This document shows positions 34,745 through 44,847 of a stretch of 64,000 nt of DNA, piece after piece. The stretch comes from Rhizobacter sp. (GTDB lineage: Bacteria; Pseudomonadota; Gammaproteobacteria; Burkholderiales; Burkholderiaceae_C). Location: positions 1 to 64,000 of the forward strand of contig JAHBZQ010000001.1 of the NCBI GenBank assembly GCA_019635355.1, in the 5' to 3' direction. Every line of letters begins with the position of its first letter. Position 1 is the stretch's first letter. The notes beneath the pieces were generated by a model. The model searched no databases and was not told the DNA's origin. It saw only the letters and a list, made by a program, of their open reading frames with translations. The position numbers were made by a program, and so were the translations under genes.

Positions 34745-35497
34745 ATGCGCTTCGACGTCGTCACGATTTTCCCCGAGCTCTTCACACCGCATCTGACGCA
34801 GGGCGTGACCCGCCGCGCCTTCGAGTCGGGCCAGGTGGACGTGCGCCTGTGGCCGCTGCGAGACCATGCGGACAACAACTACCGCCGCGTCGATGACCGT
34901 CCCTATGGCGGCGGGCCCGGCATGGTGATGCTGGTCGAGCCGCTGCAGCGGGCGCTGGAGGCGATTCGCGCATCGCGCGGCGACAGGGCGCCCGTGGTGC
35001 ATTTCACGCCCACTGGCCGGCGCCTGGACCAGGCGATCGTGCAGGAATTCGCGACAGGTGAGGGTGCGGTGCTGCTGTGTGGCCGCTATGAAGGCATCGA
35101 CCAGCGTTTCATCGAGCGGCACGTCGACATCGAACTGAGCCTGGGGGATTTCGTGCTCTCTGGCGGCGAGATCCCCGCCCTCAGCCTGCTGGACGCGGTG
35201 GCCCGTCTGCAGGAGGGTGTGCTGAACGACGCCCAGTCGCATGAGCAGGACAGCTTCTCCGATGGCTTGCTGGACTGCCCGCACTACAGCCGCCCCGAGG
35301 TGCTCGAAACGCCGGACGGACCTCTGCCGGTGCCGCCCGTGCTCCTGTCGGGGCACCACGCCGCCATTGCGCGGTGGCGCCGCGAGCAGTCGCTCGCATT
35401 GACGGCACGCCGCCGCCCCGACTTGATCGACGCTGCCCGAGCCCGCGGCGCGCTGTCGGCTGCGGATGAGAAGTATCTGCTCTCACTTGGGCTATAA
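34745..35497 (+). CDS. trmD: tRNA (guanine37-N1)-methyltransferase
   Basis: 250 residues. It is a SPOUT enzyme that uses SAM to methylate G37 of tRNAs and so prevents frameshifting. Motifs include MRFDVVTIFPELFTPHL at the start, DDRPYGGGPGMVM and the knot region LLCGRYEGIDQRFIE, then LSGGEIPALSLLDAV. The stop codon lies within a perfect TATAAT that probably starts an internal promoter for rplS. Confidence 0.97.
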   Translation: MRFDVVTIFPELFTPHLTQGVTRRAFESGQVDVRLWPLRDHADNNYRRVDDRPYGGGPGMVMLVEPLQRALEAIRASRGDRAPVVHFTPTGRRLDQAIVQEFATGEGAVLLCGRYEGIDQRFIERHVDIELSLGDFVLSGGEIPALSLLDAVARLQEGVLNDAQSHEQDSFSDGLLDCPHYSRPEVLETPDGPLPVPPVLLSGHHAAIARWRREQSLALTARRRPDLIDAARARGALSAADEKYLLSLGL

Positions 35498-35593
35498 TTT
35501 CCGGTTTTCCGATCCTCTGCCCCGGAGAGGTGTGTCACCTGACCCACCCAGATCAATCAAGACCCGCGCTGGCACGATCACTAGGAGCTTTCC
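35493..35593 (+). promoter_or_regulatory. internal promoter and leader of rplS
   Basis: TATAAT (35493-35498) overlaps the trmD stop. The roughly 90-nt leader carries two small hairpins: CCTCT/AGAGG near 35515-35530 and AGGTG/CACCT at 35528-35540. A TAGGAG ribosome site precedes the GTG start. The -35 region is not clear. Confidence 0.5.
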
Positions 35594-35947
35594 GTGAACC
35601 TCATCCAGACCCTCGAGCAAGAAGAGATTGCTCGCCTCGGCAAGAAGATCCCCGAGTTCGCCCCCGGCGACACCGTGATCGTCAGCGTCAACGTCGTTGA
35701 AGGCACCCGCAAGCGTGTCCAGGCCTATGAAGGCGTGGTCATCGCCAAGCGCAACCGCGGCCTCAACTCCAGCTTCATCGTGCGCAAGATCTCCAGCGGC
35801 GAAGGCGTGGAGCGTACGTTCCAGCTGTACAGCCCGCTGATCTCGAACATCGAAGTCAAGCGCCGCGGCGATGTGCGCCGTGCCAAGCTGTACTTCCTGC
35901 GTGAGCGCTCCGGCAAGTCGGCCCGAATCAAGGAAAAGCTCGCTTAA
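35594..35947 (+). CDS. rplS: 50S ribosomal protein L19
   Basis: 117 residues from a GTG start. Typical L19 features are NLIQTLEQEEIARLGKKIPEFAPGDTV at the start, and GVERTFQLYSPLI and RRAKLYFLRERSGKSARIKEKL at the end. It sits at the 30S-50S interface. It is last in the rpsP operon and is followed by a strong terminator. Confidence 0.97.
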   Translation: MNLIQTLEQEEIARLGKKIPEFAPGDTVIVSVNVVEGTRKRVQAYEGVVIAKRNRGLNSSFIVRKISSGEGVERTFQLYSPLISNIEVKRRGDVRRAKLYFLRERSGKSARIKEKLA

Positions 35948-35971
35948 GCGGGCCCGCGCCCAGCGCGTCTC

Positions 35972-35999
35972 AAAAAGCCGCCTCCCGAGGCGGCTTTTT
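35972..35999 (+). terminator. intrinsic terminator of the rpsP-rplS operon
   Basis: A 13-bp perfect stem counting the A/T ends (AAAAAGCCGCCTC / GAGGCGGCTTTTT) with a 2-nt loop, ending in a T-run. Confidence 0.93.
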
Positions 36000-36019
36000 C
36001 GTTTCCAATCCAATTCGCT

Positions 36020-36706
36020 ATGGCCCTGAGTTTCGATCCGCTCGAGTTGCCGGTGGCGTCGGTCGACGGTCACCTGCCCGCCGTGTCGCTGGAAGAGTTG
36101 CGCGCCGAAGCCTTGCGTCGCCGCTTCGTGGCACCGCCCGTGTGGGCACCGGAAATCGCAGTCGAGCGCCAGTTCACGCAGCGCGAGCCGACGCATGCCT
36201 CGGTGCTGGTCCCGCTGACCCAGCGCGACGAGGGTCTGGCCGTGCTGCTGACCCAGCGCACCGACCATCTGCACGACCACCCGGGGCAGGTGAGCTTCCC
36301 CGGCGGGCGGGCCGAGCCTGAAGATCCCGACGCTGTGGCCACTGCGTTGCGCGAAGCCGAGGAGGAGATCGGCCTCCTGCCCTCGTTCGTCGACGTGATC
36401 GGTCAGCTGCCCACCTACACCACCGGCACCGGGTTCATCGTGACGCCGGTGGTGGGGGTGCTGCAACCGGGCTACAGCCTGCAGCCCGACCCGTTCGAGG
36501 TGGCGGAAGTCTTCGAGGTGCCGCTGTCGTTTCTGATGAACCCGGCCAACCATCGCTGGCACGAGGTCGAGACGGGCGGCGTGAAGCGCGAGTTCCTCTC
36601 GATGCCGTGGACGGGCATCGACGCCTCTGGCCAGCCCCGGCGTTACTTCGTGTGGGGCGCGACCGCCGCGATGTTGCGCAACCTCTACCGCTTTCTTGCC
36701 GCGTAA
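36020..36706 (+). CDS. Nudix hydrolase, CoA pyrophosphatase type
   Basis: 228 residues. LTQRTDHLHDHPGQVSFPGG is the UPF0035 signature of CoA-diphosphate-cleaving Nudix enzymes, and the Nudix box follows (GG...ALREAEEEIGL). It would trim CoA or related dinucleotides to phosphopantetheine and AMP. The N-terminal 60 residues are a common extension in beta-proteobacteria. The CobD/CbiB-like gene starts 26 nt later. Confidence 0.9.
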   Translation: MALSFDPLELPVASVDGHLPAVSLEELRAEALRRRFVAPPVWAPEIAVERQFTQREPTHASVLVPLTQRDEGLAVLLTQRTDHLHDHPGQVSFPGGRAEPEDPDAVATALREAEEEIGLLPSFVDVIGQLPTYTTGTGFIVTPVVGVLQPGYSLQPDPFEVAEVFEVPLSFLMNPANHRWHEVETGGVKREFLSMPWTGIDASGQPRRYFVWGATAAMLRNLYRFLAA

Positions 36707-36732
36707 AGGGGCGCCGCTATCATCGGCCGCAC

Positions 36733-37722
36733 ATGAGTTTCTTCGCCGTTTTGTTCGCGCTCCTCATCGAGCAGCTCAAGCCCCTGCCGCGCGTCAATTT
36801 CGTCCATGATTCCCTGCGGGGTTGGATGCACTGGACGGGCCGCAACTTCGATGCCGGCAAGCCCCATCACGCCTGGGTCGTGTGGGGCGTGACGGCGCTG
36901 GTGCCGGCGCTGCTGGCCTGGGGCCTCTATCTCGTGGCGGCGCAGTTCGGGTTCGTGGCCGCGCTGGCGTGGAACGTCGCGGTGCTCTACGTGACGATGG
37001 GCTTTCGCCAGTTCAGCCACTACTTCACCGACATCCGGGACGCCCTGCAGCGTGGCGATGAGACCACCGCCCGCAGCCTGCTGGCAGAGTGGCGCCATCT
37101 CGATGCGAGCGAGCTGCCCCGCACCGAGTTGCTGCGCCATGTGATCGAACATTCGCTGCTCGCGGCGCACCGCCATGTGTTCGGCGTGTTCTTCTGGTTC
37201 GTCGTGCTGTCGACGCTGGGTTTCGGCCCGGCCGGTGCGGTGCTCTATCGCATGGCCGAGTTCGCCAGCCGCTACTGGGGTTTCAAGAGCCGCGTGGTCG
37301 GCATCCCCAGCAACGAGCGCCTGCTCGCGTTGTCGCAACGGGTTTTCAGCCTGGTCGACCACCTGCCGGCGCGCCTGACCGCCTTTGGTTTTGCGGTGGT
37401 GGGCAACTTCGAGGAAGCGGCGGCCTGCTGGCGGCGCGATGCGCATCTGTGGAAGCACGCCAACGAGGGGATCATCCTGGCCGCGGCGGCCGGTGCCGTC
37501 GGCGTGCAACTCGGCGGCACGGCCGCACCCGGCGTGACCCCCGACCGGTCCAAGACCTTCGACAGCGGCGCCAGCGAAGACACCGCCGGTGCCGAAGGCT
37601 CCACGCCGGGCGCCTTGCCCCAGCTCGATCACCTGCGCAGCATCGTCGGCCTGGTGTGGCGCTCGGTCGTCTTGTGGATGCTGCTGTTGGCCTTGCTCTC
37701 GCTGGCCAACCTCATCGGCTGA
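36733..37722 (+). CDS. CobD/CbiB-like membrane protein
   Basis: 329 residues with at least four transmembrane helices: the N-terminus (FFAVLFALLIEQL) and helices near residues 55-75, 155-175 and 310-328. It belongs to the CobD/CbiB family, whose named members make adenosylcobinamide phosphate in B12 synthesis, and also resembles AmpE-like proteins. No other cobalamin gene lies nearby, so a B12 role is doubtful. It ends back to back with rsgA, with no gap. Confidence 0.8.
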   Translation: MSFFAVLFALLIEQLKPLPRVNFVHDSLRGWMHWTGRNFDAGKPHHAWVVWGVTALVPALLAWGLYLVAAQFGFVAALAWNVAVLYVTMGFRQFSHYFTDIRDALQRGDETTARSLLAEWRHLDASELPRTELLRHVIEHSLLAAHRHVFGVFFWFVVLSTLGFGPAGAVLYRMAEFASRYWGFKSRVVGIPSNERLLALSQRVFSLVDHLPARLTAFGFAVVGNFEEAAACWRRDAHLWKHANEGIILAAAAGAVGVQLGGTAAPGVTPDRSKTFDSGASEDTAGAEGSTPGALPQLDHLRSIVGLVWRSVVLWMLLLALLSLANLIG

Positions 37723-38625
37723 TCAATAGCGGGTGGGCGCCGAGAGCTCGGCGAACAGCTCCGAGTAGATGCGGTAGCGCGACTCGTTCACCTCGCCCGC
37801 CTCGAGCGCTGCGCGCACACCGCAGCCTGGCTCATGCAGGTGGGTGCAGTTGTAGAACTTGCAGTGCTGCGAGGGGCCCGCGAGGTCGGGCATCAGGCGT
37901 GGCAGGTCTTGCGCGCTGATCTGGCGCAGGCCGAATTCCTGGAACCCCGGTGAGTCGATCAGCCCCGTGAGGCGGCTCTCGTCCAGCCAGTACCACTGCG
38001 TGGACGTGGTGGTGTGCTTGCCTGAGTTGAGCGCTTGCGAGATCTCGCCCACCTGCGCGCGCGCGTCGGGCGCCAGCAGGTTGATCAGGGTGCTCTTGCC
38101 GGTGCCGCTCGGCCCGAGCACGAGCGTCGCCTGGCCTTGCAGCAGTGAGAAGAGGGCGGCGCGCGCCTCTTCGGGGCGAGCCTTCAGCGCCACCTCGCGC
38201 ACGTCGTAGCCCATTGCGGCATACGGCTTCAAGCGCTCGCGGGCAGTGGTGATCTGCGGCAGGTCGGCCTTGTTGAGGAGGATGCGTGCGCTGATGCCGG
38301 CGCTCTCGGCGGCCATCAGTGCGCGGGCCAGCTGCGATTCGCTGAACACCGGCTCGGCGGCCACCATCACGAGGATCTGGTCGAGGTTGGCGGCGAACGA
38401 TTTTGTCTTCCACTCGTCCTGCCGGAACAGCAGGTTGCGCCGAGGCTCCACATGCTCGATGACACCTTCGTCGCCCGTCGGCTGCCAGCGCACACGATCG
38501 CCGACCACGCAGTCGCTTTTCTTGCCGCGCGGGTGGCAGATGACGCGCCGGCCCTCGGGCGTTTCGACGACGTAGTGGCGGCCGTAGCCGGCCACCACCA
38601 GCCCGACATCGAGCTCAGCCGACAA
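37723..38625 (-). CDS. rsgA: ribosome small subunit biogenesis GTPase RsgA
   Basis: 300 residues from a TTG start that overlaps the end of the PCD gene by 11 nt. It has an OB-fold N-terminus and a circularly permuted GTPase: the NKAD motif (LLNKADLP) precedes the P-loop GPSGTGKST. The C-terminal zinc site (CKFYNCTHLHEPGCGV) is present. It helps finish 30S subunit assembly. The upstream PCD and M48 genes are on the same strand and overlap, forming one operon M48-PCD-rsgA. Confidence 0.95.
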   Translation of the reverse strand: MSAELDVGLVVAGYGRHYVVETPEGRRVICHPRGKKSDCVVGDRVRWQPTGDEGVIEHVEPRRNLLFRQDEWKTKSFAANLDQILVMVAAEPVFSESQLARALMAAESAGISARILLNKADLPQITTARERLKPYAAMGYDVREVALKARPEEARAALFSLLQGQATLVLGPSGTGKSTLINLLAPDARAQVGEISQALNSGKHTTTSTQWYWLDESRLTGLIDSPGFQEFGLRQISAQDLPRLMPDLAGPSQHCKFYNCTHLHEPGCGVRAALEAGEVNESRYRIYSELFAELSAPTRY

Positions 38626-38944
38626 AGGCCACCAGCGCGTCGGCCTTGGCCGCGCAGATGAAGTCGTTGATCGAGATGCCGCCCACCGAATGTGTGTTGT
38701 AGCGGACCACGCAGCGGTTGTAGCTCACGAGCAGGTCGGGGTGGTGGTCTTCGGTGTGCGCGACCCACGCCAGCGCGTTCACGAACGCCATCGTCTCGTG
38801 GTAGTTCTTGAAGCTGAAGGTCTTCTCGATGGCACCGTCTTTCAGATGCCAGCCACTCACCTGCGCCAGGTGGTCGTGGATCTCACGGTCGTTCATGGGC
38901 GCGCCGCTGAGCGGCTGGCACTTGCGGTTGAGCAGGTGGGTCAT
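38615..38944 (-). CDS. 4a-hydroxytetrahydrobiopterin dehydratase (PCD)
   Basis: 109 residues with the PCD core HTEDHHPDLLVSYNRCVVRYNTHSVGGIS, including the conserved His residues. It dehydrates carbinolamine pterin in biopterin recycling and also serves as a small regulatory fold in some bacteria. The start overlaps the stop of the M48 gene (ATGA), and its end overlaps the rsgA start. No phenylalanine hydroxylase is nearby. Confidence 0.93.
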   Translation of the reverse strand: MTHLLNRKCQPLSGAPMNDREIHDHLAQVSGWHLKDGAIEKTFSFKNYHETMAFVNALAWVAHTEDHHPDLLVSYNRCVVRYNTHSVGGISINDFICAAKADALVAFVG

Positions 38945-40230
38945 GCGCGACTCGCTTGAAGGCTGGCGTGCGACTGGATGGCGGTGAGCCGCTCCAGTGC
39001 GGCCGGGTGGGAGTAATAGAAGCGAACGTACACCGGATCGGGCGTCAGCGTCGAGGCATTGTCTTCATGCAGCTTGAGCAGGGCCGCCGCCAGGTCTTGC
39101 CCGCTGGCCTGTGCGCAGGCATAGGCGTCGGCCTGGAATTCGTGCTTGCGCGAGAGCTGCGCAAAAAGCGGCGAAACGAAGAACGCGAACACCGGCACCA
39201 CCAGCAGGAAGAGCAGGAGTGCCACCGCATCGTTCGGTGCGCCGAGCGAGGGCTGCACACCCAGGGCCGTGTAGAACCAGGTCTGGCTCGACAGCCAGCC
39301 CAGCAGCGCGAAGCCCGCGAGGCTCATCGCGAACATTGAGACCATGCGTTTGGTCACGTGCTTGTGCTTGAAGTGGCCGAGTTCGTGGGCCAGCACCGCC
39401 TCCACCTCGCCGGGGGTGAGCTTGTGAAGCAGCGTGTCGAAGAACACCACGCGCTTGGCGGCACCCAGGCCGGTGAAGTACGCGTTGGCATGGGCCGAGC
39501 GCTTGCTGCCGTCCATCACGAAGAGGCCCTTGGCCTGGAAGCCGCAGCGCTGCATCAGCGTCTGCACACGGGCCTTGAGCGACTCGTCGGCGAGGGGCTG
39601 GAACTTGTTGAAGAGCGGGGCGATGACGGTCGGGTAGAGCACGAGGATCAAGAGGTTGAAACCCATCCATGCGCCCCAGGCCCACAGCCACCACAAGGTG
39701 CCGGCCGCGCCCATCAGCCACAGGATCAGCGCGGCGATTGGCAGCCCGATGAGGGCGCCCACGATCACGCCCTTGACCATGTCGGCGAGGTAGAGCTTCC
39801 ACGTCATGCGGTTGAAGCCGAAACGCTGCTCGATGCGGAAGGTGCTGTACAGCTCGAAGGGCAGGTCGAGCAGCCCGCCGATGAAGGCGAAGGCCGCCAG
39901 CAGGGCGAGCTGGTAGGCCATGCCGCCGAAGCGCGGCTCGATGGCGTCTCGCACGGCCACGTTGAGGAGGTCCAGGCCGCCGAGCAGCGTCCAACCCAGC
40001 AGCACAGCGCTCCCAAAGGCGGTGCTTAACAGGCCGAAGCGGCCCTTGGCGAGGGTGTAGTCGGCGGCTTTCTGATGGGCCGCGAGTGGCGTGGTCTGCG
40101 CAAAGGCGGGGGGCACCGTGTCGCGGTGGGCCGCCACGTGGCGCATCTGGCGCGTGGACAGCCAGAACTTCACCAGCAGCGAGACCACGAGCGCTGCGGC
40201 GAAGAGCAGGGTGAGAGCGGTGCTTTGCAT
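38941..40230 (-). CDS. M48 family membrane metalloprotease (Ste24-like)
   Basis: 429 residues with several transmembrane segments (N-terminal helix, then near 65-85, 105-125, 150-175, 180-200, 295-315, 330-350). The zinc site is HELGHFKHKH at about residue 280, with a distal Glu later (RKHEFQADAYA). It belongs with CAAX-protease 1/HtpX-like M48B enzymes that cleave membrane or damaged envelope proteins. It is divergent from orn. Confidence 0.92.
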   Translation of the reverse strand: MQSTALTLLFAAALVVSLLVKFWLSTRQMRHVAAHRDTVPPAFAQTTPLAAHQKAADYTLAKGRFGLLSTAFGSAVLLGWTLLGGLDLLNVAVRDAIEPRFGGMAYQLALLAAFAFIGGLLDLPFELYSTFRIEQRFGFNRMTWKLYLADMVKGVIVGALIGLPIAALILWLMGAAGTLWWLWAWGAWMGFNLLILVLYPTVIAPLFNKFQPLADESLKARVQTLMQRCGFQAKGLFVMDGSKRSAHANAYFTGLGAAKRVVFFDTLLHKLTPGEVEAVLAHELGHFKHKHVTKRMVSMFAMSLAGFALLGWLSSQTWFYTALGVQPSLGAPNDAVALLLFLLVVPVFAFFVSPLFAQLSRKHEFQADAYACAQASGQDLAAALLKLHEDNASTLTPDPVYVRFYYSHPAALERLTAIQSHASLQASRA

Positions 40231-40276
40231 AGATCAGAAGTGTAGGCTGCGAGAATGCCCCGCCAAGGAGAAGCGC

Positions 40277-40849
40277 ATGACCGACAACACCACCAACCCC
40301 ATCCTGCCCAGCAGCGACCAGAACCTCATCTGGATCGACCTCGAGATGACCGGCCTCTACCCCAACACCGACCGCATCATCGAGATCGCGGTGGTGGTGA
40401 CCGATGCCAACCTGACGCAGCGTGTGGAGGGCCCCGTGTTCGCCGTCCACCAGAGTGACGCCACGCTCGACGCGATGGACGCCTGGAACAAGGGCACGCA
40501 CGGCAAGAGCGGGCTGATCGACCGGGTGAAGGCCTCGACCATCAATGAAGACAGCGCCCAGGCTCAGATGATCGACTTCCTGAAGCGCTATGTGCCCAAG
40601 GGCAAGTCGCCGATGTGCGGCAACAGCATCTGCCAGGACCGCCGCTTCCTCGCCAACTACATGCCCGCGCTGGAAGATTTCTTCCACTACCGCAACCTCG
40701 ACGTCAGCACGCTCAAGGAACTGGCCAAGCGCTGGAAGCCCGACATCCTCGCCGGCTTCAAGAAGGCCCAGGCGCACACGGCGCTGGCCGACATCCACGA
40801 GTCGATCGACGAGCTCGTGTACTACCGCGAGCATTTCCTCGCGAAATAA
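40277..40849 (+). CDS. orn: oligoribonuclease
   Basis: 190 residues, ATG at 40277 with AAGGAG just upstream; longer frames run into the divergent gene's promoter. It is a DEDDh 3'-5' exonuclease: WIDLEMTGL with D21 and E23, and HTALADIHES near residue 165. It degrades two-to-five-nucleotide RNAs and pGpG, finishing RNA turnover and c-di-GMP breakdown. Confidence 0.96.
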   Translation: MTDNTTNPILPSSDQNLIWIDLEMTGLYPNTDRIIEIAVVVTDANLTQRVEGPVFAVHQSDATLDAMDAWNKGTHGKSGLIDRVKASTINEDSAQAQMIDFLKRYVPKGKSPMCGNSICQDRRFLANYMPALEDFFHYRNLDVSTLKELAKRWKPDILAGFKKAQAHTALADIHESIDELVYYREHFLAK

Positions 40850-41189
40850 AGGGCTGAGGCCTCGTGGAAACCCGAGGTCGCTGCTACAATCCGCGCTTCG
40901 CCTGAGCATGGAAGTCTGATTTGGTGCTCTGGCGTTTCGTTCATCCCCTCTGACCTCATCGAGTCTTCCCACAGCCCAGTGCTGTGCGGCCTGTTCGAAC
41001 CCACATCGGGAATGGTTGGCGGCGATGCCGTCGCTTTGACTGTTCCTGATCCCCACCGCCGGCGGCTTTGCCGGTCACGGTTCGGACCTTCTCCCCAGCG
41101 ACTTCACCTGCGAGCCCTTTGATGGCTGCGCGTGGTGCTGTTCTGCGCTTCGTCGCGCAGGCAGCGCTTTTGTTTCGAGAAAGAAGACG
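40850..41189 (+). promoter_or_regulatory. long leader of the DEAD-box helicase gene
   Basis: This 340-nt gap has no supported gene. TACAAT (40885-40890) is a likely -10 box, so the leader would be close to 290 nt. It holds several short inverted G/C repeats (for example around 41056-41075) and a purine-rich ribosome site just before the helicase ATG. Such long leaders on cold-shock helicases often fold into temperature- or protein-responsive structures; that is inference. Confidence 0.5.
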
Positions 41190-42806
<1,617 letters not shown>

Positions 42807-42813
42807 GGCAGAC

Positions 42814-42840
42814 GAGCGTCAAGCCACGCGCTTGACGCTC
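42814..42840. terminator. perfect 11-bp hairpin between the helicase and transglutaminase genes
   Basis: GAGCGTCAAGC and GCTTGACGCTC form a perfect stem around a CACGC loop. The right arm and loop lie in the end of the convergent transglutaminase gene. No T-run follows on either strand, so it may be a Rho-dependent end or simply protect the 3' ends. Confidence 0.5.
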
Positions 42841-43712
42841 ACGTCCACCTTCATCCCGAGGTAGGACGCCGGCTCGCCGATCCAGCTGCCCGACACAGGC
42901 GACGCCTGTTTCGGGTCGCGCGCCACGCCCACTCGCAGCAGTTGGTAGCCACCGAGCAGGTTGTTCGTCGGGTCGAAGGGCACCCAGCCCGCTCCCGGCA
43001 GATAGGCCTGCAGCCACGCATGGGTGGACCCCGCGCCGACCACGTTCGGCTCTGTGTCGGGGTTGGCCTCGTCCAGCGACGGATCGTACAGATAGCCCGA
43101 CACGAAGCGCGTAGCCACGCCCAGGCGGCGTGCCGCTTCCATCATCAGCAGCGCGAAGTCGCGGCAGCTGCCGCTGTTCTTCGCGAGTGTCTCCAGCGGT
43201 GTCTGCGTGCCTTCTTCGTTGCGGGCGGCGTAGGTGAAGTGGTCGCGGATGTGCTGATTCATCTTCACCAACAGATCGCGCGTGCCGGTCGGGCCTTCGG
43301 TGTTCATGAACTGTCGCGCCCAGGCGGTGAGCTGGCCCTCAGGGTCGTCGTAGTGCGGCCGCAGGAAGTGCTCGAGGTCGAAGCGTTCGTCCACCGAGTA
43401 GGCGAACGGAAAGAACTCGGCCGACGGCGACAGCGGCAACTCGAGGTTGTTGCTGTGCGCATGCTCGATGGTGAACGAGCACACGATCTTCAGCTCGGCC
43501 GCTTCGCTTTGCGGCTGCACCAGTGCCACCGAATTGGAGAACTGGTCCTGGATCAGCCGGATGTTCGCGTCGGGGGTGACGACAAGGTCGGTGGCGAGCA
43601 CCCGCAGGTCGTGGCTGTCGAGCGGGCGGAACATCACCCGGTGCTCGCCGAAGGTCACTGGCTTGGAATAGCTGTAGGTCGTCGTGTGGACGATGTCGTA
43701 CTTGATGGGCAT
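42819..43712 (-). CDS. transglutaminase-like cysteine peptidase
   Basis: 297 residues: N-terminal bacterial transglutaminase beta domain, then the papain-like core with Cys at about 182 (SGSCRDFAL), His in STHAWLQAY and Asp in FDPTNN. The triad is complete, so it should be active as a peptidase or amide-cross-linker. The FKBP gene lies 78 nt upstream on the same strand. No substrate is known. Confidence 0.92.
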   Translation of the reverse strand: MPIKYDIVHTTTYSYSKPVTFGEHRVMFRPLDSHDLRVLATDLVVTPDANIRLIQDQFSNSVALVQPQSEAAELKIVCSFTIEHAHSNNLELPLSPSAEFFPFAYSVDERFDLEHFLRPHYDDPEGQLTAWARQFMNTEGPTGTRDLLVKMNQHIRDHFTYAARNEEGTQTPLETLAKNSGSCRDFALLMMEAARRLGVATRFVSGYLYDPSLDEANPDTEPNVVGAGSTHAWLQAYLPGAGWVPFDPTNNLLGGYQLLRVGVARDPKQASPVSGSWIGEPASYLGMKVDVSVKRVA

Positions 43713-43790
43713 GGGCCCTCCTCGAACCGGGAGGCCGCAGTGTGGGGCCTCGTGGTCGGCTCGTCTGTAGGAGGGCAGTGCCGCACGGCG

Positions 43791-44138
43791 TCAGACGCCC
43801 AGCAGCTCCACCTCGAACATCAGCGTCGCGTTCGGCGGGATCACGCCACCGGCGCCGCGTGCACCATATCCGAGCTCCGGCGGGATCACGAGGATGCGCG
43901 TGCCGCCGACCTTCATGCCTTGCACGCCCTCGTCCCAGCCGCGGATCACCATGCCGGCGCCCAGGCCGAAGTCGAACGGGTCGTGGCGGTCCTTGCTGCT
44001 GTCGAACTTGGCGCCCTTGACGCCATCGTTGTAGAGCCAGCCGGTGTAGTGCACGGTGACGTGCTGGCCGGCCTTGGCTTCGGGGCCAGAGCCGACGGTG
44101 GTGTCTTCGTATTGCAGGCCGGAAGCGGTGGTTTGCAT
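43791..44138 (-). CDS. FKBP-type peptidyl-prolyl isomerase
   Basis: 115 residues making a single FKBP domain: GQHVTVHYTGWLYNDGVKGAKFDSS, then FDFGLGAGMVIRGWDEG and YGARGAGGVIPPNATLMFEVELL. Those segments form the active pocket. No signal peptide is present, so it should be cytosolic. It accelerates proline isomerisation in protein folding. It is divergent from a flavin reductase gene. Confidence 0.95.
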   Translation of the reverse strand: MQTTASGLQYEDTTVGSGPEAKAGQHVTVHYTGWLYNDGVKGAKFDSSKDRHDPFDFGLGAGMVIRGWDEGVQGMKVGGTRILVIPPELGYGARGAGGVIPPNATLMFEVELLGV

Positions 44139-44187
44139 GGTGGGGCTCGCTGAGTGGAGGTGAGGATGGCGATGCTAACCGCCCAAA

Positions 44188-44218
44188 CCCGGCACGGTGC
44201 CGGGGGCAATCGTTGCCC
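44188..44218. promoter_or_regulatory. two adjacent palindromes in the FKBP/flavin-reductase intergenic region
   Basis: CCCGGCAC and GTGCCGGG (44188-44204, 1-nt centre) are followed directly by GGGCAA and TTGCCC (44204-44218, 3-nt centre). Two perfect inverted repeats in 31 bp between divergent genes look like operator sites; the regulator is unknown. Confidence 0.4.
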
Positions 44219-44277
44219 TCGCACGGCACCGTCGCCTCGCTCACTAGAGTCGGTTCTTTCAAACGAAAGGGGCGACC

Positions 44278-44847
44278 ATGACTCAGGACCAACGCAAAGT
44301 CGCAGTGCTCGTGGGCAGCCTGCGCAAGGACTCGATCAACCGCAGGCTCGCCAACGCGATCGCCAAGCTCGCGCCCGAGCGCTTCAGCTTCCAGCAACTG
44401 AACATCGGCGACCTGCCGCTCTACAACCAGGACCGCGACAACGACATGCCCGAGCCCGCCCAGCGCCTGAAGCGCGAGGTGGCGGCGGCCGACGCGCTGC
44501 TCTTCGTCACGCCGGAATACAACCGCTCCATCCCGGGCGTGCTGAAGAACGCTCTCGACACCGCCTCCCGCCCCTACGGCAAGAACGCGTTCGCCAAGAA
44601 GCCGGGCGGTGTGATCGGCACTTCGGGCGGTGGCATCGGGACCGCGATGGCGCAGCAGCACCTGCGCAATGTGCTCGCCTACCTCGACGTGCCGCTGCTC
44701 AACCAGCCGGAGGCCTACATCCAGTACAGCGAGAACCTGGTCGACGATGCCGGGCAGGTGACCGACGAGAAGAAGCGCGCCTTCCTGCAGGCTTGGGTCG
44801 ACGCCTACGTGGCCTGGGTCGACCGGGTGCTGTCGGCGCCTCGCTGA
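44278..44847 (+). CDS. NAD(P)H-dependent FMN reductase (chromate/quinone reductase-like)
   Basis: 189 residues of the flavodoxin-like NADPH_dep FMN reductase family: VGSLRKDSINRRLANAI binds the FMN phosphate, TPEYNRSIPGVLKNALD the flavin ring. Homologues such as ChrR reduce quinones, chromate or azo dyes. It should protect against redox cycling. The 3' end overlaps the convergent gluQ gene by 43 nt. Confidence 0.9.
   Translation: MTQDQRKVAVLVGSLRKDSINRRLANAIAKLAPERFSFQQLNIGDLPLYNQDRDNDMPEPAQRLKREVAAADALLFVTPEYNRSIPGVLKNALDTASRPYGKNAFAKKPGGVIGTSGGGIGTAMAQQHLRNVLAYLDVPLLNQPEAYIQYSENLVDDAGQVTDEKKRAFLQAWVDAYVAWVDRVLSAPR

Noticed and set aside
36733..37722. Cobalamin synthesis role for the CobD/CbiB-like gene
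   Set aside because: No other B12 gene lies in the window, and this family member is found beside housekeeping genes in beta-proteobacteria; only the family is reported.
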